This document shows, in pieces, positions 9,980 through 20,045 of a DNA stretch of 64,000 bases; position 1 is the stretch's first letter, and every line of letters begins with the position of its first letter. The stretch comes from Torulaspora globosa (taxonomy: Eukaryota > Ascomycota > Saccharomycetes > Saccharomycetales > Saccharomycetaceae), in the NCBI RefSeq assembly GCF_014133895.1, contig NC_050734.1, positions 434,001 through 498,000 of the forward strand, given 5' to 3'. The notes under the pieces are model-generated. The model was not told where the DNA came from and did no database searches. It saw only the letters and a list, made by a program, of their open reading frames with translations. A program made the position numbers and the translations under genes.

Positions 9980-12436
9980 ATGTATTCGCTTACGCCGGTG
10001 ACGCAGCCAACAGCGGATACAAAGCATCCATTGCTTCTATTGCAATCACACCATGGTGATCGATACTTCTTTGGTATGCTTGCTGAGGGATCGCAGCGAA
10101 GTCTGACTGAGAATAGAATAAGAGTTTCGAAATTACAAAATATCTTCCTAGCTGGTCGGTTGGACTGGAGTGCCATTGGCGGTTTACCGGGAATGATCCT
10201 TACGTTAGCTGATCAAGGCAAGGATAGTTTGACTTTACACTATGGAAGTGATATTTTGGATTATATCGTCTCCACTTGGAGATATTTTGTGTTTCGTTTT
10301 GGTCTTTCCTTAAGAACTAACGTAATGAAGGATCAGCAGGTCTACAAAGACTCCCTTCTCTCCGTGAAGTCAATCGTCATCCAAGGAGGAGACTTGGGGG
10401 TTAACTCCAAAGAAGGAGGATTGTTCACGGAGGAGGAAAAATCCGTTTTGCAATCCATTGTGTCTAATATGTTTCCTAAACATGCTCCCACCAGCAGGTA
10501 TGACCCTTCTTCAGATCTGCATCTCAATGTTGAGCTACCGAATGGCTTTGAAATGCCCCAGACAACTACAAGCTATGAGATATCATTCAAGCCCGTGAGA
10601 GGCAGATTTAAACCAGAGGAAGCCATACGTCTAGGTGTGCCCAAGGGCCCATCATTTGGAAAGCTAGCATCTGGTCAGGAGGTCATTTTACCGAACGGAA
10701 CTATCGTCAAACCTGAGGATGTTCTTGAGAAAGAGCGCCATTTCCCAAAAGTGCTCGTACTGGCCTTACCTGACGATTCTTTTGTTCAGAGCTTTCAGGA
10801 AAGGTTTAGAAATTACCCTTGCGAAGACTTAGGGCTTGTTTATTATTTCTTGGGCGAAGATGTAACCATAAATGAACAGATCATAAGGTTTATGGAGCTA
10901 TTTGGAGAGTCCATTCAGCATGTAGTTTCACATCCAAAAGTTTGCCCAAACAGTATTGCCTTCAAAGGGGCGGCAATGACCGTACTGAAGCTGAAGGCCA
11001 TGCAAATGGACTGCTACAACCTTCCAAGGACAGAGACAGTACTGTCAAAAGAATTTTATGAATGTTTCGATAAGAAATTGGAGGAAGGAACTACTCTCCA
11101 TCAAGTACAGGAAACACCTGTTACCAGCAAAATTCCAACAAGTCAAGTCCACGTTTTTACACAGAACTCGGAGATTCAGATAGAGTCTTTCACCAAAGGG
11201 GATGAAAAAATGAAAATCAAACTGGATCAGACGCCTGTGAAGGCCTGGTCCTGGGAATATGCATTCAAGAAACACGTCAAGCCGCTAAATCTGTGTCCCG
11301 CATCAGTTGAGCAAGCCATGCAAGCGAAAGGCGATTATAACAACTTCAATACAGCAGAAAAAAGCCAGAACGTCGAGATAATGACATTGGGAACTGGGAG
11401 TGCTTTACCCTCCAAATACAGAAATGTTATTTCGACTTTACTCAAAATTCCCTACGCAGCAGCTGAGGGCAAAATGAAAAATCGTATGGTGTTGTTAGAT
11501 GCTGGCGAAAACACTATAGGCACTATGCGCAGGAATTTCTCCTCGACTGCTCTGCAGACTATTTTCAAAGATTTAAGCCTCGTGTATTTGAGTCACTTGC
11601 ATGCAGACCATCATTTAGGAATCATTAGCATTTTGAAAGAGTGGTACAAGCATAATAAGCATAAAGATGAAAGTCTACTGTATATCGTCACTCCTTGGCA
11701 ATATAATAAGTTCGTGAATGAGTGGCTACTTCTAGAAGAACCTGATCTTCTAAAAAGGCTAAAGTATATTAGCTGTGAGCATCTAATCAATGATTCCTAC
11801 TTGAGGCGGGAAACGAGACCATTGAGTCTAGATGAATACCTCGATGTTTTCAGATCAAAGAAGCAAAAACGGCGCAAACTTGAGGTGAATCCAAACTCGT
11901 CTCTGAGAGAGTTGCCTGCTATAAGATCTATGCTGCGAGATCTAAATATTGCAAGTTTCCAAACTTGCAGGGCCAAACATTGTAACTGGGCTTATTCCTG
12001 CAGTATCACTTTTTTTGTAAATTCTTTCTCGAGAAGAGTGTTCAAGGTATCTTATTCTGGTGACACCAGGCCGAATATTGAGAAATTCTCGAAAGAAATT
12101 GGTTACCGCTCGGATTTGTTGATCCATGAAGCAACCCTAGACAATGAATTGGTGGAGGATGCGATAAAGAAGAGGCATTGTACTATTAATGAGGCCATCC
12201 AGGTCTCCAATGAAATGGAAGCTGATAAACTAATCTTAACCCATTTCTCGCAGAGATATCCTAAAGTGCCCCAGATTGATAACAATGTCACCGTGAAGGC
12301 GAACGAGTACTGTTTTGCGTTCGACGGGATGATAGTTGATTTCGAGAAGCTTGGGGAGCAGAAGGCCATATTCTCAAAATTGAACAAGGCTTTCCTTGAG
12401 GAAAGAAAGGAAGAAGAGCAAGAACAAACTCTTTAG
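9980..12436 (+). CDS. TRZ1: tRNase Z, 3'-tRNA processing endonuclease
   Basis: Long-form RNase Z that cleaves the 3' trailer of tRNA precursors in nucleus and mitochondria. From the ATG at 9980 (MYSLTPVTQPTADTKHPLL) it encodes 818 residues, against 838 in S. cerevisiae. The C-terminal metallo-beta-lactamase domain has the zinc motif SHLHADHHLG, with H539, H541, D543 and H544. It also has TLGTGSALPSKYRN, VSYSGDTRPN and the late block LILTHFSQRYP. The N-terminal half is the degenerate lactamase domain typical of the long form. It converges on VPS5. Orthologue YKR079C. See the finding on its upstream in-frame extension. Confidence 0.94.
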   Translation: MYSLTPVTQPTADTKHPLLLLQSHHGDRYFFGMLAEGSQRSLTENRIRVSKLQNIFLAGRLDWSAIGGLPGMILTLADQGKDSLTLHYGSDILDYIVSTWRYFVFRFGLSLRTNVMKDQQVYKDSLLSVKSIVIQGGDLGVNSKEGGLFTEEEKSVLQSIVSNMFPKHAPTSRYDPSSDLHLNVELPNGFEMPQTTTSYEISFKPVRGRFKPEEAIRLGVPKGPSFGKLASGQEVILPNGTIVKPEDVLEKERHFPKVLVLALPDDSFVQSFQERFRNYPCEDLGLVYYFLGEDVTINEQIIRFMELFGESIQHVVSHPKVCPNSIAFKGAAMTVLKLKAMQMDCYNLPRTETVLSKEFYECFDKKLEEGTTLHQVQETPVTSKIPTSQVHVFTQNSEIQIESFTKGDEKMKIKLDQTPVKAWSWEYAFKKHVKPLNLCPASVEQAMQAKGDYNNFNTAEKSQNVEIMTLGTGSALPSKYRNVISTLLKIPYAAAEGKMKNRMVLLDAGENTIGTMRRNFSSTALQTIFKDLSLVYLSHLHADHHLGIISILKEWYKHNKHKDESLLYIVTPWQYNKFVNEWLLLEEPDLLKRLKYISCEHLINDSYLRRETRPLSLDEYLDVFRSKKQKRRKLEVNPNSSLRELPAIRSMLRDLNIASFQTCRAKHCNWAYSCSITFFVNSFSRRVFKVSYSGDTRPNIEKFSKEIGYRSDLLIHEATLDNELVEDAIKKRHCTINEAIQVSNEMEADKLILTHFSQRYPKVPQIDNNVTVKANEYCFAFDGMIVDFEKLGEQKAIFSKLNKAFLEERKEEEQEQTL

Positions 12437-12506
12437 TTTGTATCATTGTATATTGTCTACGTAGTTTATTGCTCTTTTTATCCGAATCACTCTTCGTTGA
12501 ACTTGC

Positions 12507-14456
12507 CTATAAATTGTTTTGGTAAAAGGTTTCCCAAAGCTCTATAGCCTCTTTCTGTCCTTCTATGGCTGATTCAAGGAAAATTTCCATGCTGTTTCTG
12601 AAATCTTTGACTTTCTCGGCATCAAAGGAGCTGATCTCTACCTTAATCCGGTTGCCCACGTCTTGCCAGCTTTTCTTGATGATTTCGAATCTCCGTTTCA
12701 ACACTAAGTACTCATTTTTGTTTGTACTGAGTTTATCTAAACTGCTTTGTCCAGAATTTTTCTGCAGCCTCTCCAGTGAAGACTGTTTTCTTGTCATGTC
12801 TCCTTCCACTATTGCAAGATACTGGCCCAATTTAGCTCTCTGATTGAAGACCGCTTTCAAACTGGACAACAATCGTAAATACTCATCTAGTGTTATCCCA
12901 AGAGTGAGAGCTTCCTGCAAAGACGTTCTTTCTAGAGATTCCTTTATCCTTCTATGCGTTTGTGCAAAGTTTGTTAGTAAGTCCGAGCTTTTCTTGGTTA
13001 CTTCCAATGTTGCTAATGAATCGATGGTTCTAGCGAACTCTTCAGTAACCGAGGCTAATTCATTTCTTTGGCAATCCACTGACACCAGAGATTTATCTAG
13101 TTGGCTCAATTTCTCCTCCAAGAGATCTATGTTCTGCCGCTGTTCAACAAAAAAATCGTCTACCTCAACGTACTTTGGCGGTGAAGAGAAAGAAATATTC
13201 ATGAACCTCTTCTGCGACTCAGCATCGAGTCCGCCGTTTTTCAGTACGGTGGCGGCGTCCTCAGCGCCTAGCAGCTGAATCTCGCTGATATATATTTCCG
13301 AGAGATCATTGCTGTCATTAGAAGCGCCAGATCCCGTTATATGTTCCCGCTTTTTAGCATCACTGGCAAATTGTTCGCTTTTCAAGAACAACAGAAAATC
13401 TGGATCACTTTGAAGACTAGCTTTACCAGCGATCCTACGAAGCATCCTTTCCATTTGACATCTTCTGTTTTCAATAAAGTCCTGCTTGAATCTACCAACG
13501 GTTTGCTTTTCTGGTGGCGGCGGAATTATGCTACCCCAATGGTTGTTCTGAAGCTGGCGATAGAGCCATCTGAAGTCACTGTACCGTCTTATTACTTTAG
13601 CGTAAGACCCTTCAAATACCTCTGACCTAGATTCCACTGTGTACTCGACATGCATAGACGTGAGTTCCCCAACCTTTACAGGATCTTTGACCTCTATGTT
13701 GAACTCAATTAGCTTACTCTCTTCCTCATCTTTCTTCGTGACTCCTGATACGTCGCTTTCCAACGTTTCCTCGTTATCCTTCACGCCGCTGGGTTTTCTA
13801 GGAGACAGCTTGAAAAGCGGTTCATTCACCTGCTGCAGAATGCTAGTTCCCTTAGCACTCCCCGCCGATTCAGGTACTTGTTGTTCCTCTAATGACTCAT
13901 CGACAAACTCCTCCTGCTTTTTAATTTCGCCCAGCGGATCGGATATCTTGGCCTCAGTTGTAGCATTCCTGTCTAGTGCATGGCTGGATAATGGGCGACG
14001 TCGAATCCTTGCAGAATTAAACAGAACCTGTGGCTTAGTACTAGACCTATGGGAGCCAGACGAAGGTGCTTCGTTGGTTTCGTCACCCTGGGCACTCACG
14101 TCGCTCAGCTCTGGAAAGGCAATGTAGGTACTTCCCGAGAACAAGGGCTCCTCCTTCGCTTTAACCGGTGAGTCAATATTAGATTCCTTCACAGTAGTCT
14201 GTATATCCAAGAGAGGATCCTCCTCTGGTGCCAGTTTCTTCAAAAGATTTTCCTTCTTCTCCTGATTTGTACTATTCCACGCCTGAGCGCCCTCAGCGAC
14301 TGTCTTCGCTGCTTCTGGAAGTTCATTGTTCGTATCCTGGATCTGATCTTTGTTGGATAGGCTATTGAACCTTTCACCAAGTTCAGCAATTGCCGGCTCA
14401 TCCTTAGCACCCAATTCGTCCCAAACAGGGGCATTCAAATCTTCTTCGTAGTCCAT
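12507..14456 (-). CDS. VPS5: Retromer sorting nexin Vps5 (PX-BAR)
   Basis: Sorting nexin that, with Vps17, forms the membrane-bending half of retromer for endosome-to-Golgi recycling of Vps10. The 649-residue product begins MDYEEDLNAPVWDEL, like S. cerevisiae Vps5. It has an acidic disordered N-terminal region, then a PX domain at about residues 255-365 with RRYSDFRWLYRQL and the proline block IIPPPPEKQ. A helical BAR domain fills the last 240 residues. S. cerevisiae keeps VPS5 (YOR069W) and a shorter paralogue YKR078W; here there is one gene, closer to VPS5 in start and length. Long antisense frames over it look like shadows. Confidence 0.93.
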   Translation of the reverse strand: MDYEEDLNAPVWDELGAKDEPAIAELGERFNSLSNKDQIQDTNNELPEAAKTVAEGAQAWNSTNQEKKENLLKKLAPEEDPLLDIQTTVKESNIDSPVKAKEEPLFSGSTYIAFPELSDVSAQGDETNEAPSSGSHRSSTKPQVLFNSARIRRRPLSSHALDRNATTEAKISDPLGEIKKQEEFVDESLEEQQVPESAGSAKGTSILQQVNEPLFKLSPRKPSGVKDNEETLESDVSGVTKKDEEESKLIEFNIEVKDPVKVGELTSMHVEYTVESRSEVFEGSYAKVIRRYSDFRWLYRQLQNNHWGSIIPPPPEKQTVGRFKQDFIENRRCQMERMLRRIAGKASLQSDPDFLLFLKSEQFASDAKKREHITGSGASNDSNDLSEIYISEIQLLGAEDAATVLKNGGLDAESQKRFMNISFSSPPKYVEVDDFFVEQRQNIDLLEEKLSQLDKSLVSVDCQRNELASVTEEFARTIDSLATLEVTKKSSDLLTNFAQTHRRIKESLERTSLQEALTLGITLDEYLRLLSSLKAVFNQRAKLGQYLAIVEGDMTRKQSSLERLQKNSGQSSLDKLSTNKNEYLVLKRRFEIIKKSWQDVGNRIKVEISSFDAEKVKDFRNSMEIFLESAIEGQKEAIELWETFYQNNL

Positions 14457-14612
14457 ATTCCAGCAGTCTCTATATCGTTGAATCGATCCTTCTTTGAGAT
14501 GTTCTTTGGAGTTTGTTGTGCTCTTACCCTTTAGGAGCTTGATTAAGCTTATATATTAGAAAGGTATAAGCCTTTAACTATAAGAGCGACCCAAGTCAAA
14601 ACCTGACTAGGG

Positions 14613-16313
14613 ATGGAGGGCACCGCGTTGAGAGATGGGAAGGCCTCTGAGAAGCGGGAAGTCGAGAGACCAGTTTCTGTCATGAATAGACGGTTTTCAC
14701 TGTGGAACTTTTGGATTGCTTCGTTGGCATTAAAGCTGCTACTGATGCCGGATTATTACAGCACCGACTTCGATGTTCACAGGAATTGGCTGGCGATAAC
14801 CAGAAATCTGCCTCTGAAAGAGTGGTACTACGAAAGCACCAACCAATGGACGTTGGATTATCCTCCATTCTTTGCTTACTTTGAATGGTTTCTTTCACTG
14901 TTGGTTCCTGGCAAAGTTAGAAACGATGGCTGCCTCGATATAGTTGAAGTGGGTGAGTTTGGCTGGCCGACTGTGGTATTCCAGCGATTGACCGTCATTG
15001 CCAGCGAAGTTCTGCTGTTTGTTGTTTTGCAAGTGTACATCAACACAAGTTCCACAAGTGAAAAGACAAGAAGTTTTGTCGTTGCGTCCAGTATTGCTCT
15101 ATCTCCAGGCTTTTTGATTATCGATCACATTCACTTCCAGTATAATGGGTTCCTCTTTGCCATATTGATAGCTTCGATTGTTGCTGCGAAGCATAAGAGA
15201 TATATGTGGTGTGCAACGTTCTACGCCATCTCTTTATGCTTCAAGCATATCTTTTTATATTTGGCTCCTTGTTATTTTGTGTTTTTATTGAGGGCCTATG
15301 TGCTTAACTTCAAAGACTTCCAGTTCAAGAGTTACAAGGACCTGATCTACATTGTCCAATGGAGACATTTGCTAAAGATGGGATCTGCCGTTATAGGAGT
15401 CTTTCTATTGTGTTTCGGACCCTTTATCAGCGACATGCCTCAATTACTGAGCAGGCTGTTTCCCTTCTCAAGAGGTCTCACACACGCTTATTGGGCACCC
15501 AATTTTTGGGCCGTATACTCTCTTCTTGACAGAGTTCTGGCTTTCGTGATGCTTAAACTGCCCTATGTGCACAAGTTCGCGACGAAATTCATCTCACCTC
15601 CATTGATTCCAGAAAGTCTGGAAGAGTTGAGACAAATTCTGCTCGAGAAGAACAGTGGCACTAAAGGCTTGGTACAGGAGGTGTCTTTTACCATTCTTCC
15701 ACAGATAACACCAAAGTTAACTTTCATTTTGACCGTCTTTTACCAAGCATTAGCTGTCATCCCTCTGCTGTTCGATCCCTCGTTTAAGAGATTCATAGGA
15801 TCTCTGACTCTCTGCGGCCTCTCATCATACCTGTTCGGTTGGCACGTACATGAGAAGGCGATAATGCTGGTAATTATTCCCTTTTCCTTTTTGGTAGTTT
15901 GTGATAGACGCTTACTGTCCTCGTTCATGCTTGTGACGGCTGCAGGCTATGTTTCGTTGTTCCCGCTGCTTTATGAGAACCAGGATTTCTTGTTGAAGTG
16001 TTTATACACCATTGCATGGTGCATCATATACTTCTATGCCCTAAGGAAAACTTCGCAGCTAACTACCAGTGTCGAAAGAAGGGTCTTCTTCCTAGATCGC
16101 CTTTCGACTATCTATATCTTCCTATTAGTGGTTCTGGTCTTTGGGGTCCAGTTTTTCGAGGTCATGAATTGGAGATATCAATCATTCCAAAAGTTTGAAT
16201 TTTTGGGCTTGATGGCGTATAGCGTCTATTGCTCGCTTGGTGTTATCAGTTCGTGGATCGGTTTATCATGGATGTTTAATTTCGATGAGCCATTATGGAT
16301 GACAAACGAATGA
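14613..16313 (+). CDS. ALG8: Dolichyl-P-Glc:Glc1Man9GlcNAc2-PP-dolichol glucosyltransferase Alg8
   Basis: ER membrane enzyme that adds the second glucose to the lipid-linked N-glycan precursor. The 566-residue product is strongly hydrophobic with ten or more membrane segments. It carries the ALG6/ALG8 family signatures near the N-terminus: YYSTDFDVHRNWLAIT with the acidic pair in the first lumenal loop, then WTLDYPPFFAYFEW. DHIHFQYNGFLF follows. HIHFQYNG with the later GWHVHEKAIM is typical of Alg8/Alg6. Start is the ATG at 14613. Length fits S. cerevisiae Alg8 (577). Orthologue YOR067C. Confidence 0.93.
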   Translation: MEGTALRDGKASEKREVERPVSVMNRRFSLWNFWIASLALKLLLMPDYYSTDFDVHRNWLAITRNLPLKEWYYESTNQWTLDYPPFFAYFEWFLSLLVPGKVRNDGCLDIVEVGEFGWPTVVFQRLTVIASEVLLFVVLQVYINTSSTSEKTRSFVVASSIALSPGFLIIDHIHFQYNGFLFAILIASIVAAKHKRYMWCATFYAISLCFKHIFLYLAPCYFVFLLRAYVLNFKDFQFKSYKDLIYIVQWRHLLKMGSAVIGVFLLCFGPFISDMPQLLSRLFPFSRGLTHAYWAPNFWAVYSLLDRVLAFVMLKLPYVHKFATKFISPPLIPESLEELRQILLEKNSGTKGLVQEVSFTILPQITPKLTFILTVFYQALAVIPLLFDPSFKRFIGSLTLCGLSSYLFGWHVHEKAIMLVIIPFSFLVVCDRRLLSSFMLVTAAGYVSLFPLLYENQDFLLKCLYTIAWCIIYFYALRKTSQLTTSVERRVFFLDRLSTIYIFLLVVLVFGVQFFEVMNWRYQSFQKFEFLGLMAYSVYCSLGVISSWIGLSWMFNFDEPLWMTNE

Positions 16314-16492
16314 ATTATAACCCTGTCAAATAAAGGCCGTATATTCGAAATTGCGTGAGAAGGTAGAGCGTAAATTATCCTGACCTGTTAAATTAATAGT
16401 TAATTATTACACCTTTCAAATGTCTATTATACAAATAAAAATAAAAGTCATCCAGTCAAAGCAAGCAAACAATAATATGAAGGTAAAGTTTC

Positions 16493-18115
16493 TTATTTCT
16501 CAGCAATCAATTTCTGCAAGGCAGCTCTAGCATCCTCTTGTTCCGGGCTGGTAGTCGCTAATTTGATCGAATCCTTGATAGTGTCCGTGGTCGCCTCACC
16601 AGTGAGTAACCCGGGGACAAATCTTGCGGTAAGAGAACCGTTCATAGTCTGTTGGATGAGTGGCGTGCACTCAATCATTGCAGAGATTGGTATCCCTTTA
16701 GATCTAGGAGTGGTAGGAATGGCGGGAAGTGTATCATTCCCTGCTGGCGTCGGCTTCTTGATCATCGGGACTGAACCTTGGTGTCCGATTGATGGAGGAG
16801 GTTCTTCAGCCTCCTGAGAAGTCTGTCTCGTTGAGCGTTCTTTAGCTGTTGAGCCAACTCTACGGCTTTGACATATGGATAAACCAGTCGAATCTTGTCT
16901 TTGCGGTGTAAAGGCCCGAGGTGATCCCCAGTTGACCCACGAAGGCGGCGTATTGAAGCATACTTGTTGATGCGACGGTTGTGACTGGCTGTAGTTCATT
17001 TCGGACCAGCTGGCTTCAGCATCATCTGTTAGAAGCAAGGGATCGGCACTTAAAAACTTGAAGACATACTGTTGCCGTTGAGCTTCTTGCTTATCCCGTT
17101 GCTCCTCGTTTTGGCCACCAATCCTCGGTCTCTGGTGTTGCAAAAGGCTGGAACCTCTTATTGGCGTCCGATTTTTGGGAGAGAACGTAATGATATTGGT
17201 CGACTGACCTAAACCCGTCAGATTGCTGTCACCACCACTAAAAAGACCAGCTTTGGGTGTGGAGACGATATCGAGCAAGACTTGATCAAGACCAGCATTT
17301 GGTGTAAAACCCGTTTTCACGGCAAAGGATACTCTCGGTGTCGAGGGCGGCTGCGGGGACTTCAACATAGTACTTGGGCTATCTACCATATTCGCTTTCT
17401 CATTTGTTTCTCGCGCCGTTTTCTTGACACACTCGAACGTGTTGGAGGCGTCACTACTCTTATTTTTCCCAGTTGTAGCAGTAGTATTTCTCATCTGCCT
17501 CAGCAAGCTCAAAACACGATTCTTCTCCGTGGCGGATATACCGCTTTGCGCCTTTTGACTCTGCGATACTTCACTAACTTTGTGCTCCACTTCGGCCTTG
17601 CCAGGTGAAGTGTTTGGCGAAGAGCCAGCGATTGTAGCTCTCCCGTTTTCGCCTATGGTCAATGCAAATTTGAACTGTTGGAATGCATCGCTGGCACCCT
17701 TCTCCTCATGAGAACTCCAAATAGGAACGGGCGGTGAACTCTTAAGCGACATTTTTGATGATGACTGAAAGATGCTGTCCGTGGATGACGGAGTAGAGCT
17801 GGCTGTCGCAGACCGATTAGTGCTAGTTTTCTTAGTCGGCGTCGTCAACAAAACACCGCGATATCTTCCTCTCTTAGCTGTCGAACCAGTTGCAGAGCGA
17901 CTCGAGTCATTATGGCAAGAAACGCCATAGCTACTGCTTCTTCTTCTCTTCCTTGGCGACGGTGTCGTCTGACCAACTTTCATCATAGGCCTTGAAAAGC
18001 TCTGAGCCCCCAACTTTTGAACTTTTATAGACGAATGCGCCATTGGACTCTCCAAGGGATTGCTATACTCCTTCGTAATTGGTGGTCTACCTCTCTTTCT
18101 TGCCGGTTTCTCCAT
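16493..18115 (-). CDS. MSA1: G1/S transcription co-activator of the Msa1/Msa2 family
   Basis: Msa1 and Msa2 bind SBF and MBF and tune the timing of G1-specific transcription. The 540-residue product begins with an AT-hook-like RKRGRPPITKEY and then SNPLESPMAHSSIKVQK, matching the recalled Msa1 N-terminus. The conserved islands KRGRYRGVLLTTPTKK and NRVLSLLRQM follow. The rest is Ser/Thr/Pro-rich and probably disordered, with many TP and SP sites (for example SAKTP-like and ATTSPEQ) suited to Cdk control. S. cerevisiae has MSA1 (YOR066W) and MSA2 (YKR077W); only one copy is here. Two MCB sites lie upstream. Confidence 0.85.
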   Translation of the reverse strand: MEKPARKRGRPPITKEYSNPLESPMAHSSIKVQKLGAQSFSRPMMKVGQTTPSPRKRRRSSSYGVSCHNDSSRSATGSTAKRGRYRGVLLTTPTKKTSTNRSATASSTPSSTDSIFQSSSKMSLKSSPPVPIWSSHEEKGASDAFQQFKFALTIGENGRATIAGSSPNTSPGKAEVEHKVSEVSQSQKAQSGISATEKNRVLSLLRQMRNTTATTGKNKSSDASNTFECVKKTARETNEKANMVDSPSTMLKSPQPPSTPRVSFAVKTGFTPNAGLDQVLLDIVSTPKAGLFSGGDSNLTGLGQSTNIITFSPKNRTPIRGSSLLQHQRPRIGGQNEEQRDKQEAQRQQYVFKFLSADPLLLTDDAEASWSEMNYSQSQPSHQQVCFNTPPSWVNWGSPRAFTPQRQDSTGLSICQSRRVGSTAKERSTRQTSQEAEEPPPSIGHQGSVPMIKKPTPAGNDTLPAIPTTPRSKGIPISAMIECTPLIQQTMNGSLTARFVPGLLTGEATTDTIKDSIKLATTSPEQEDARAALQKLIAEK

Positions 18116-18319
18116 CCCAACTGGCTAGCACACGCCCAAAATACTGCTTCGATGAGAGACTAAGCCAGCAGCTGCCTGTTACAAGCCAACTTCCTTATAA
18201 GGCGGGTTGTAGTCCAACAGCAATGCATTACAAGGCCCACTAAGTCCTTCGATTCATATCGCTTGACAGTTTCAGACGCTGCAGCATTCTTTTCTTAAAA
18301 GGGTAAAACCTTCAATTTG

Positions 18320-18352
18320 ACGCGTGAAGTTGAAATATCTGAGCTTACGCGT
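18320..18352 (-). promoter_or_regulatory. Two MCB elements upstream of MSA1
   Basis: ACGCGT occurs at 18320-18325 and again at 18347-18352, about 205-240 bp before the MSA1-type start. ACGCGT is the MluI cell-cycle box bound by MBF (Mbp1-Swi6). The spacer 18116-18542 also covers the 3' side of ECM4's downstream region and holds no recognisable gene; the 61-codon frame at 18317-18502 looks random. Confidence 0.65.
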
Positions 18353-18542
18353 TTCCTTGCTCATCTCATCTCAGCAGATGGAGCCCAGCAGCACGCTATC
18401 GGTTCCCAAGACTATATTGTATGCGCCTTGGCTTCTTGCATGGGCATGCAGTATACCTGCAAGCGTGCCACGACGGTTGTAGCTGTATTGCAGCATCGTT
18501 AAGCCGAAAACTAACAATGTTCACTAAGTAGAGCTACGTATC

Positions 18543-19649
18543 CTATAACGTTCCGATATCGGGCTTTGGACCTAGGGGCGTAATACCTAAAGGATTGATT
18601 CTCACATGAGAGCGGGTGTAGTGTAGCTTGATGTGATCGAAATCAGTGGTCAATTTGAAGGCGTCGTGGTTCCAGTACAGGTTCTTGAGCCACAGGTTTA
18701 TGTGTGGATAACCGTCTCTGATGGTGGTGAAGTTACACTTAAAGTGCTGCACATAGACTGGATCAAATCTGACGATGGTCGTGTAGAGTCTCACATCAGC
18801 CTCCGTTAACTGGTTTCCCACGGTGTAGTATTTTGCTAGAATACTCTTCAAGTCGTCACGACCGTACTGGGACACAAGGTTATCGTATTTTTCCTTCAAG
18901 ATAGCCTCTACCCTGTCCAAATGCTTGAAGACATTGGTCACCTCCTTCTCATAGACGACAGGATTCTCGGCGAACCCGGCTTTGTAAACACCGTTGTTGA
19001 TGTTGTCGTACACCCAACCGTTGAATTCATCGATGGCAGCCTCCAATTCAGATGGTACCAAGTTCACGCCTCTAAACTTCTCGTCAACAAACTCGTCGAA
19101 CACACCGCTGTTGAGAGTCCTGATGATCTGGGCACTTTCATTGGAGACGATCTTCTGAGTTTCCGTATCCCATAGGACGGGCACTGTGAACCTGGCAGAA
19201 TAGTTTGGGTCCTGCTTGTAATAGAGCTGGCTCAATCGCTCAAAGTGGTTGATGGGGTCAAACGAGCCGTCTTCAAACAATCTTGAGCTCTCATTCAGGA
19301 TCTCGCCATGGGGTCCTGAATGATCGCGGCTTGCGCCGTTGATTCCGCCTGCTGGCTGATAAAATCTAGGGTCCTTTGCGCTGTCGGCAGCTTTATCACC
19401 AGGTAGCAACCTCCATCCCTTGTCGTCCAAATGCCAGTGAACAACGCTTACACCAATGACTGAGGTCAAACCCTTCAAGCATCTTGTTATCAACGTCCTG
19501 TGAGCCCAAGGACAGGCCAATGAGACGTACAACCAGTATCTGTTTTTTGCAGGTTTGAACACTGGATGACTGGCTGAGATTGTTTCCTGAAACGAGGAAA
19601 CTTGCCTTTTAAAGGCCCCACTTTCGTCGTCTGCCCACTTCTTCGACAT
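18543..19649 (-). CDS. ECM4: Omega-class glutathione transferase Ecm4
   Basis: Glutathione-dependent thioltransferase/dehydroascorbate reductase of the omega (xi-like) class. The 368-residue product has KNRYWLYVSLACPWAHRTLI with the catalytic cysteine at C46 and the conserved VVHWHLDDKGW block. The second, helical domain has LTEADVRLYTTIVRFDPVY. Length matches S. cerevisiae Ecm4 (370). Start is the ATG at 19647-19649. The upstream region has a CCCCT stress element at 19754-19758 and a TGACTAA Yap1-type site at 19788-19794, which would fit a stress-induced gene. Orthologue YKR076W; a paralogue such as YMR251W is the alternative, but synteny favours ECM4. Confidence 0.9.
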   Translation of the reverse strand: MSKKWADDESGAFKRQVSSFQETISASHPVFKPAKNRYWLYVSLACPWAHRTLITRCLKGLTSVIGVSVVHWHLDDKGWRLLPGDKAADSAKDPRFYQPAGGINGASRDHSGPHGEILNESSRLFEDGSFDPINHFERLSQLYYKQDPNYSARFTVPVLWDTETQKIVSNESAQIIRTLNSGVFDEFVDEKFRGVNLVPSELEAAIDEFNGWVYDNINNGVYKAGFAENPVVYEKEVTNVFKHLDRVEAILKEKYDNLVSQYGRDDLKSILAKYYTVGNQLTEADVRLYTTIVRFDPVYVQHFKCNFTTIRDGYPHINLWLKNLYWNHDAFKLTTDFDHIKLHYTRSHVRINPLGITPLGPKPDIGTL

Positions 19650-20045
19650 TGCTATCGCTTAAGCACTCAATTGCTGTTATTGGTAGCTCCCTCGTCTTTT
19701 GATCCCTTTTGAGCTCAAGTGATGTCCCTTTTATACCTTTAAACAAGGACCCGCCCCTGTTTCTCAGTAAGCAATTGGGTAAGCCATCTGACTAATATGA
19801 GCAAGAACTTATCAAGAGGGTCTGCGGGAAGAGACGACTCAAATGTCTAATGGCATTAGCAGTAGTTTAGGTTTATGTACTTGAGACCATTTCGTTAGAA
19901 AAAGTTTGATAGATACTGTAGTACCACTGAAAGCTTATGAGTTAGTTCGGTAATAATATGAATAAATAATGTTGAAAACCGCTTGCAGGCTTGAATTTTT
20001 CTCTTTTAATCGTTCCTAACATGAATCATTTTTGTATCCTAGAAT
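19650..20045. other. Spacer between ECM4 start and CYT1 stop
   Basis: The 396 bp contain the ECM4 promoter (stress element and Yap1-type site noted under ECM4) and the CYT1 3' region, which is AT-rich near 19900-20030. I see no gene, tRNA or snoRNA in it. Confidence 0.6.

Noticed and set aside
13639..14127. Antisense frame over VPS5, considered as a VAM10 counterpart (S. cerevisiae YOR068C overlaps VPS5)
   Set aside because: No resemblance to Vam10 that I can recognise, and the composition is what antisense of a Ser/Glu-rich gene gives.
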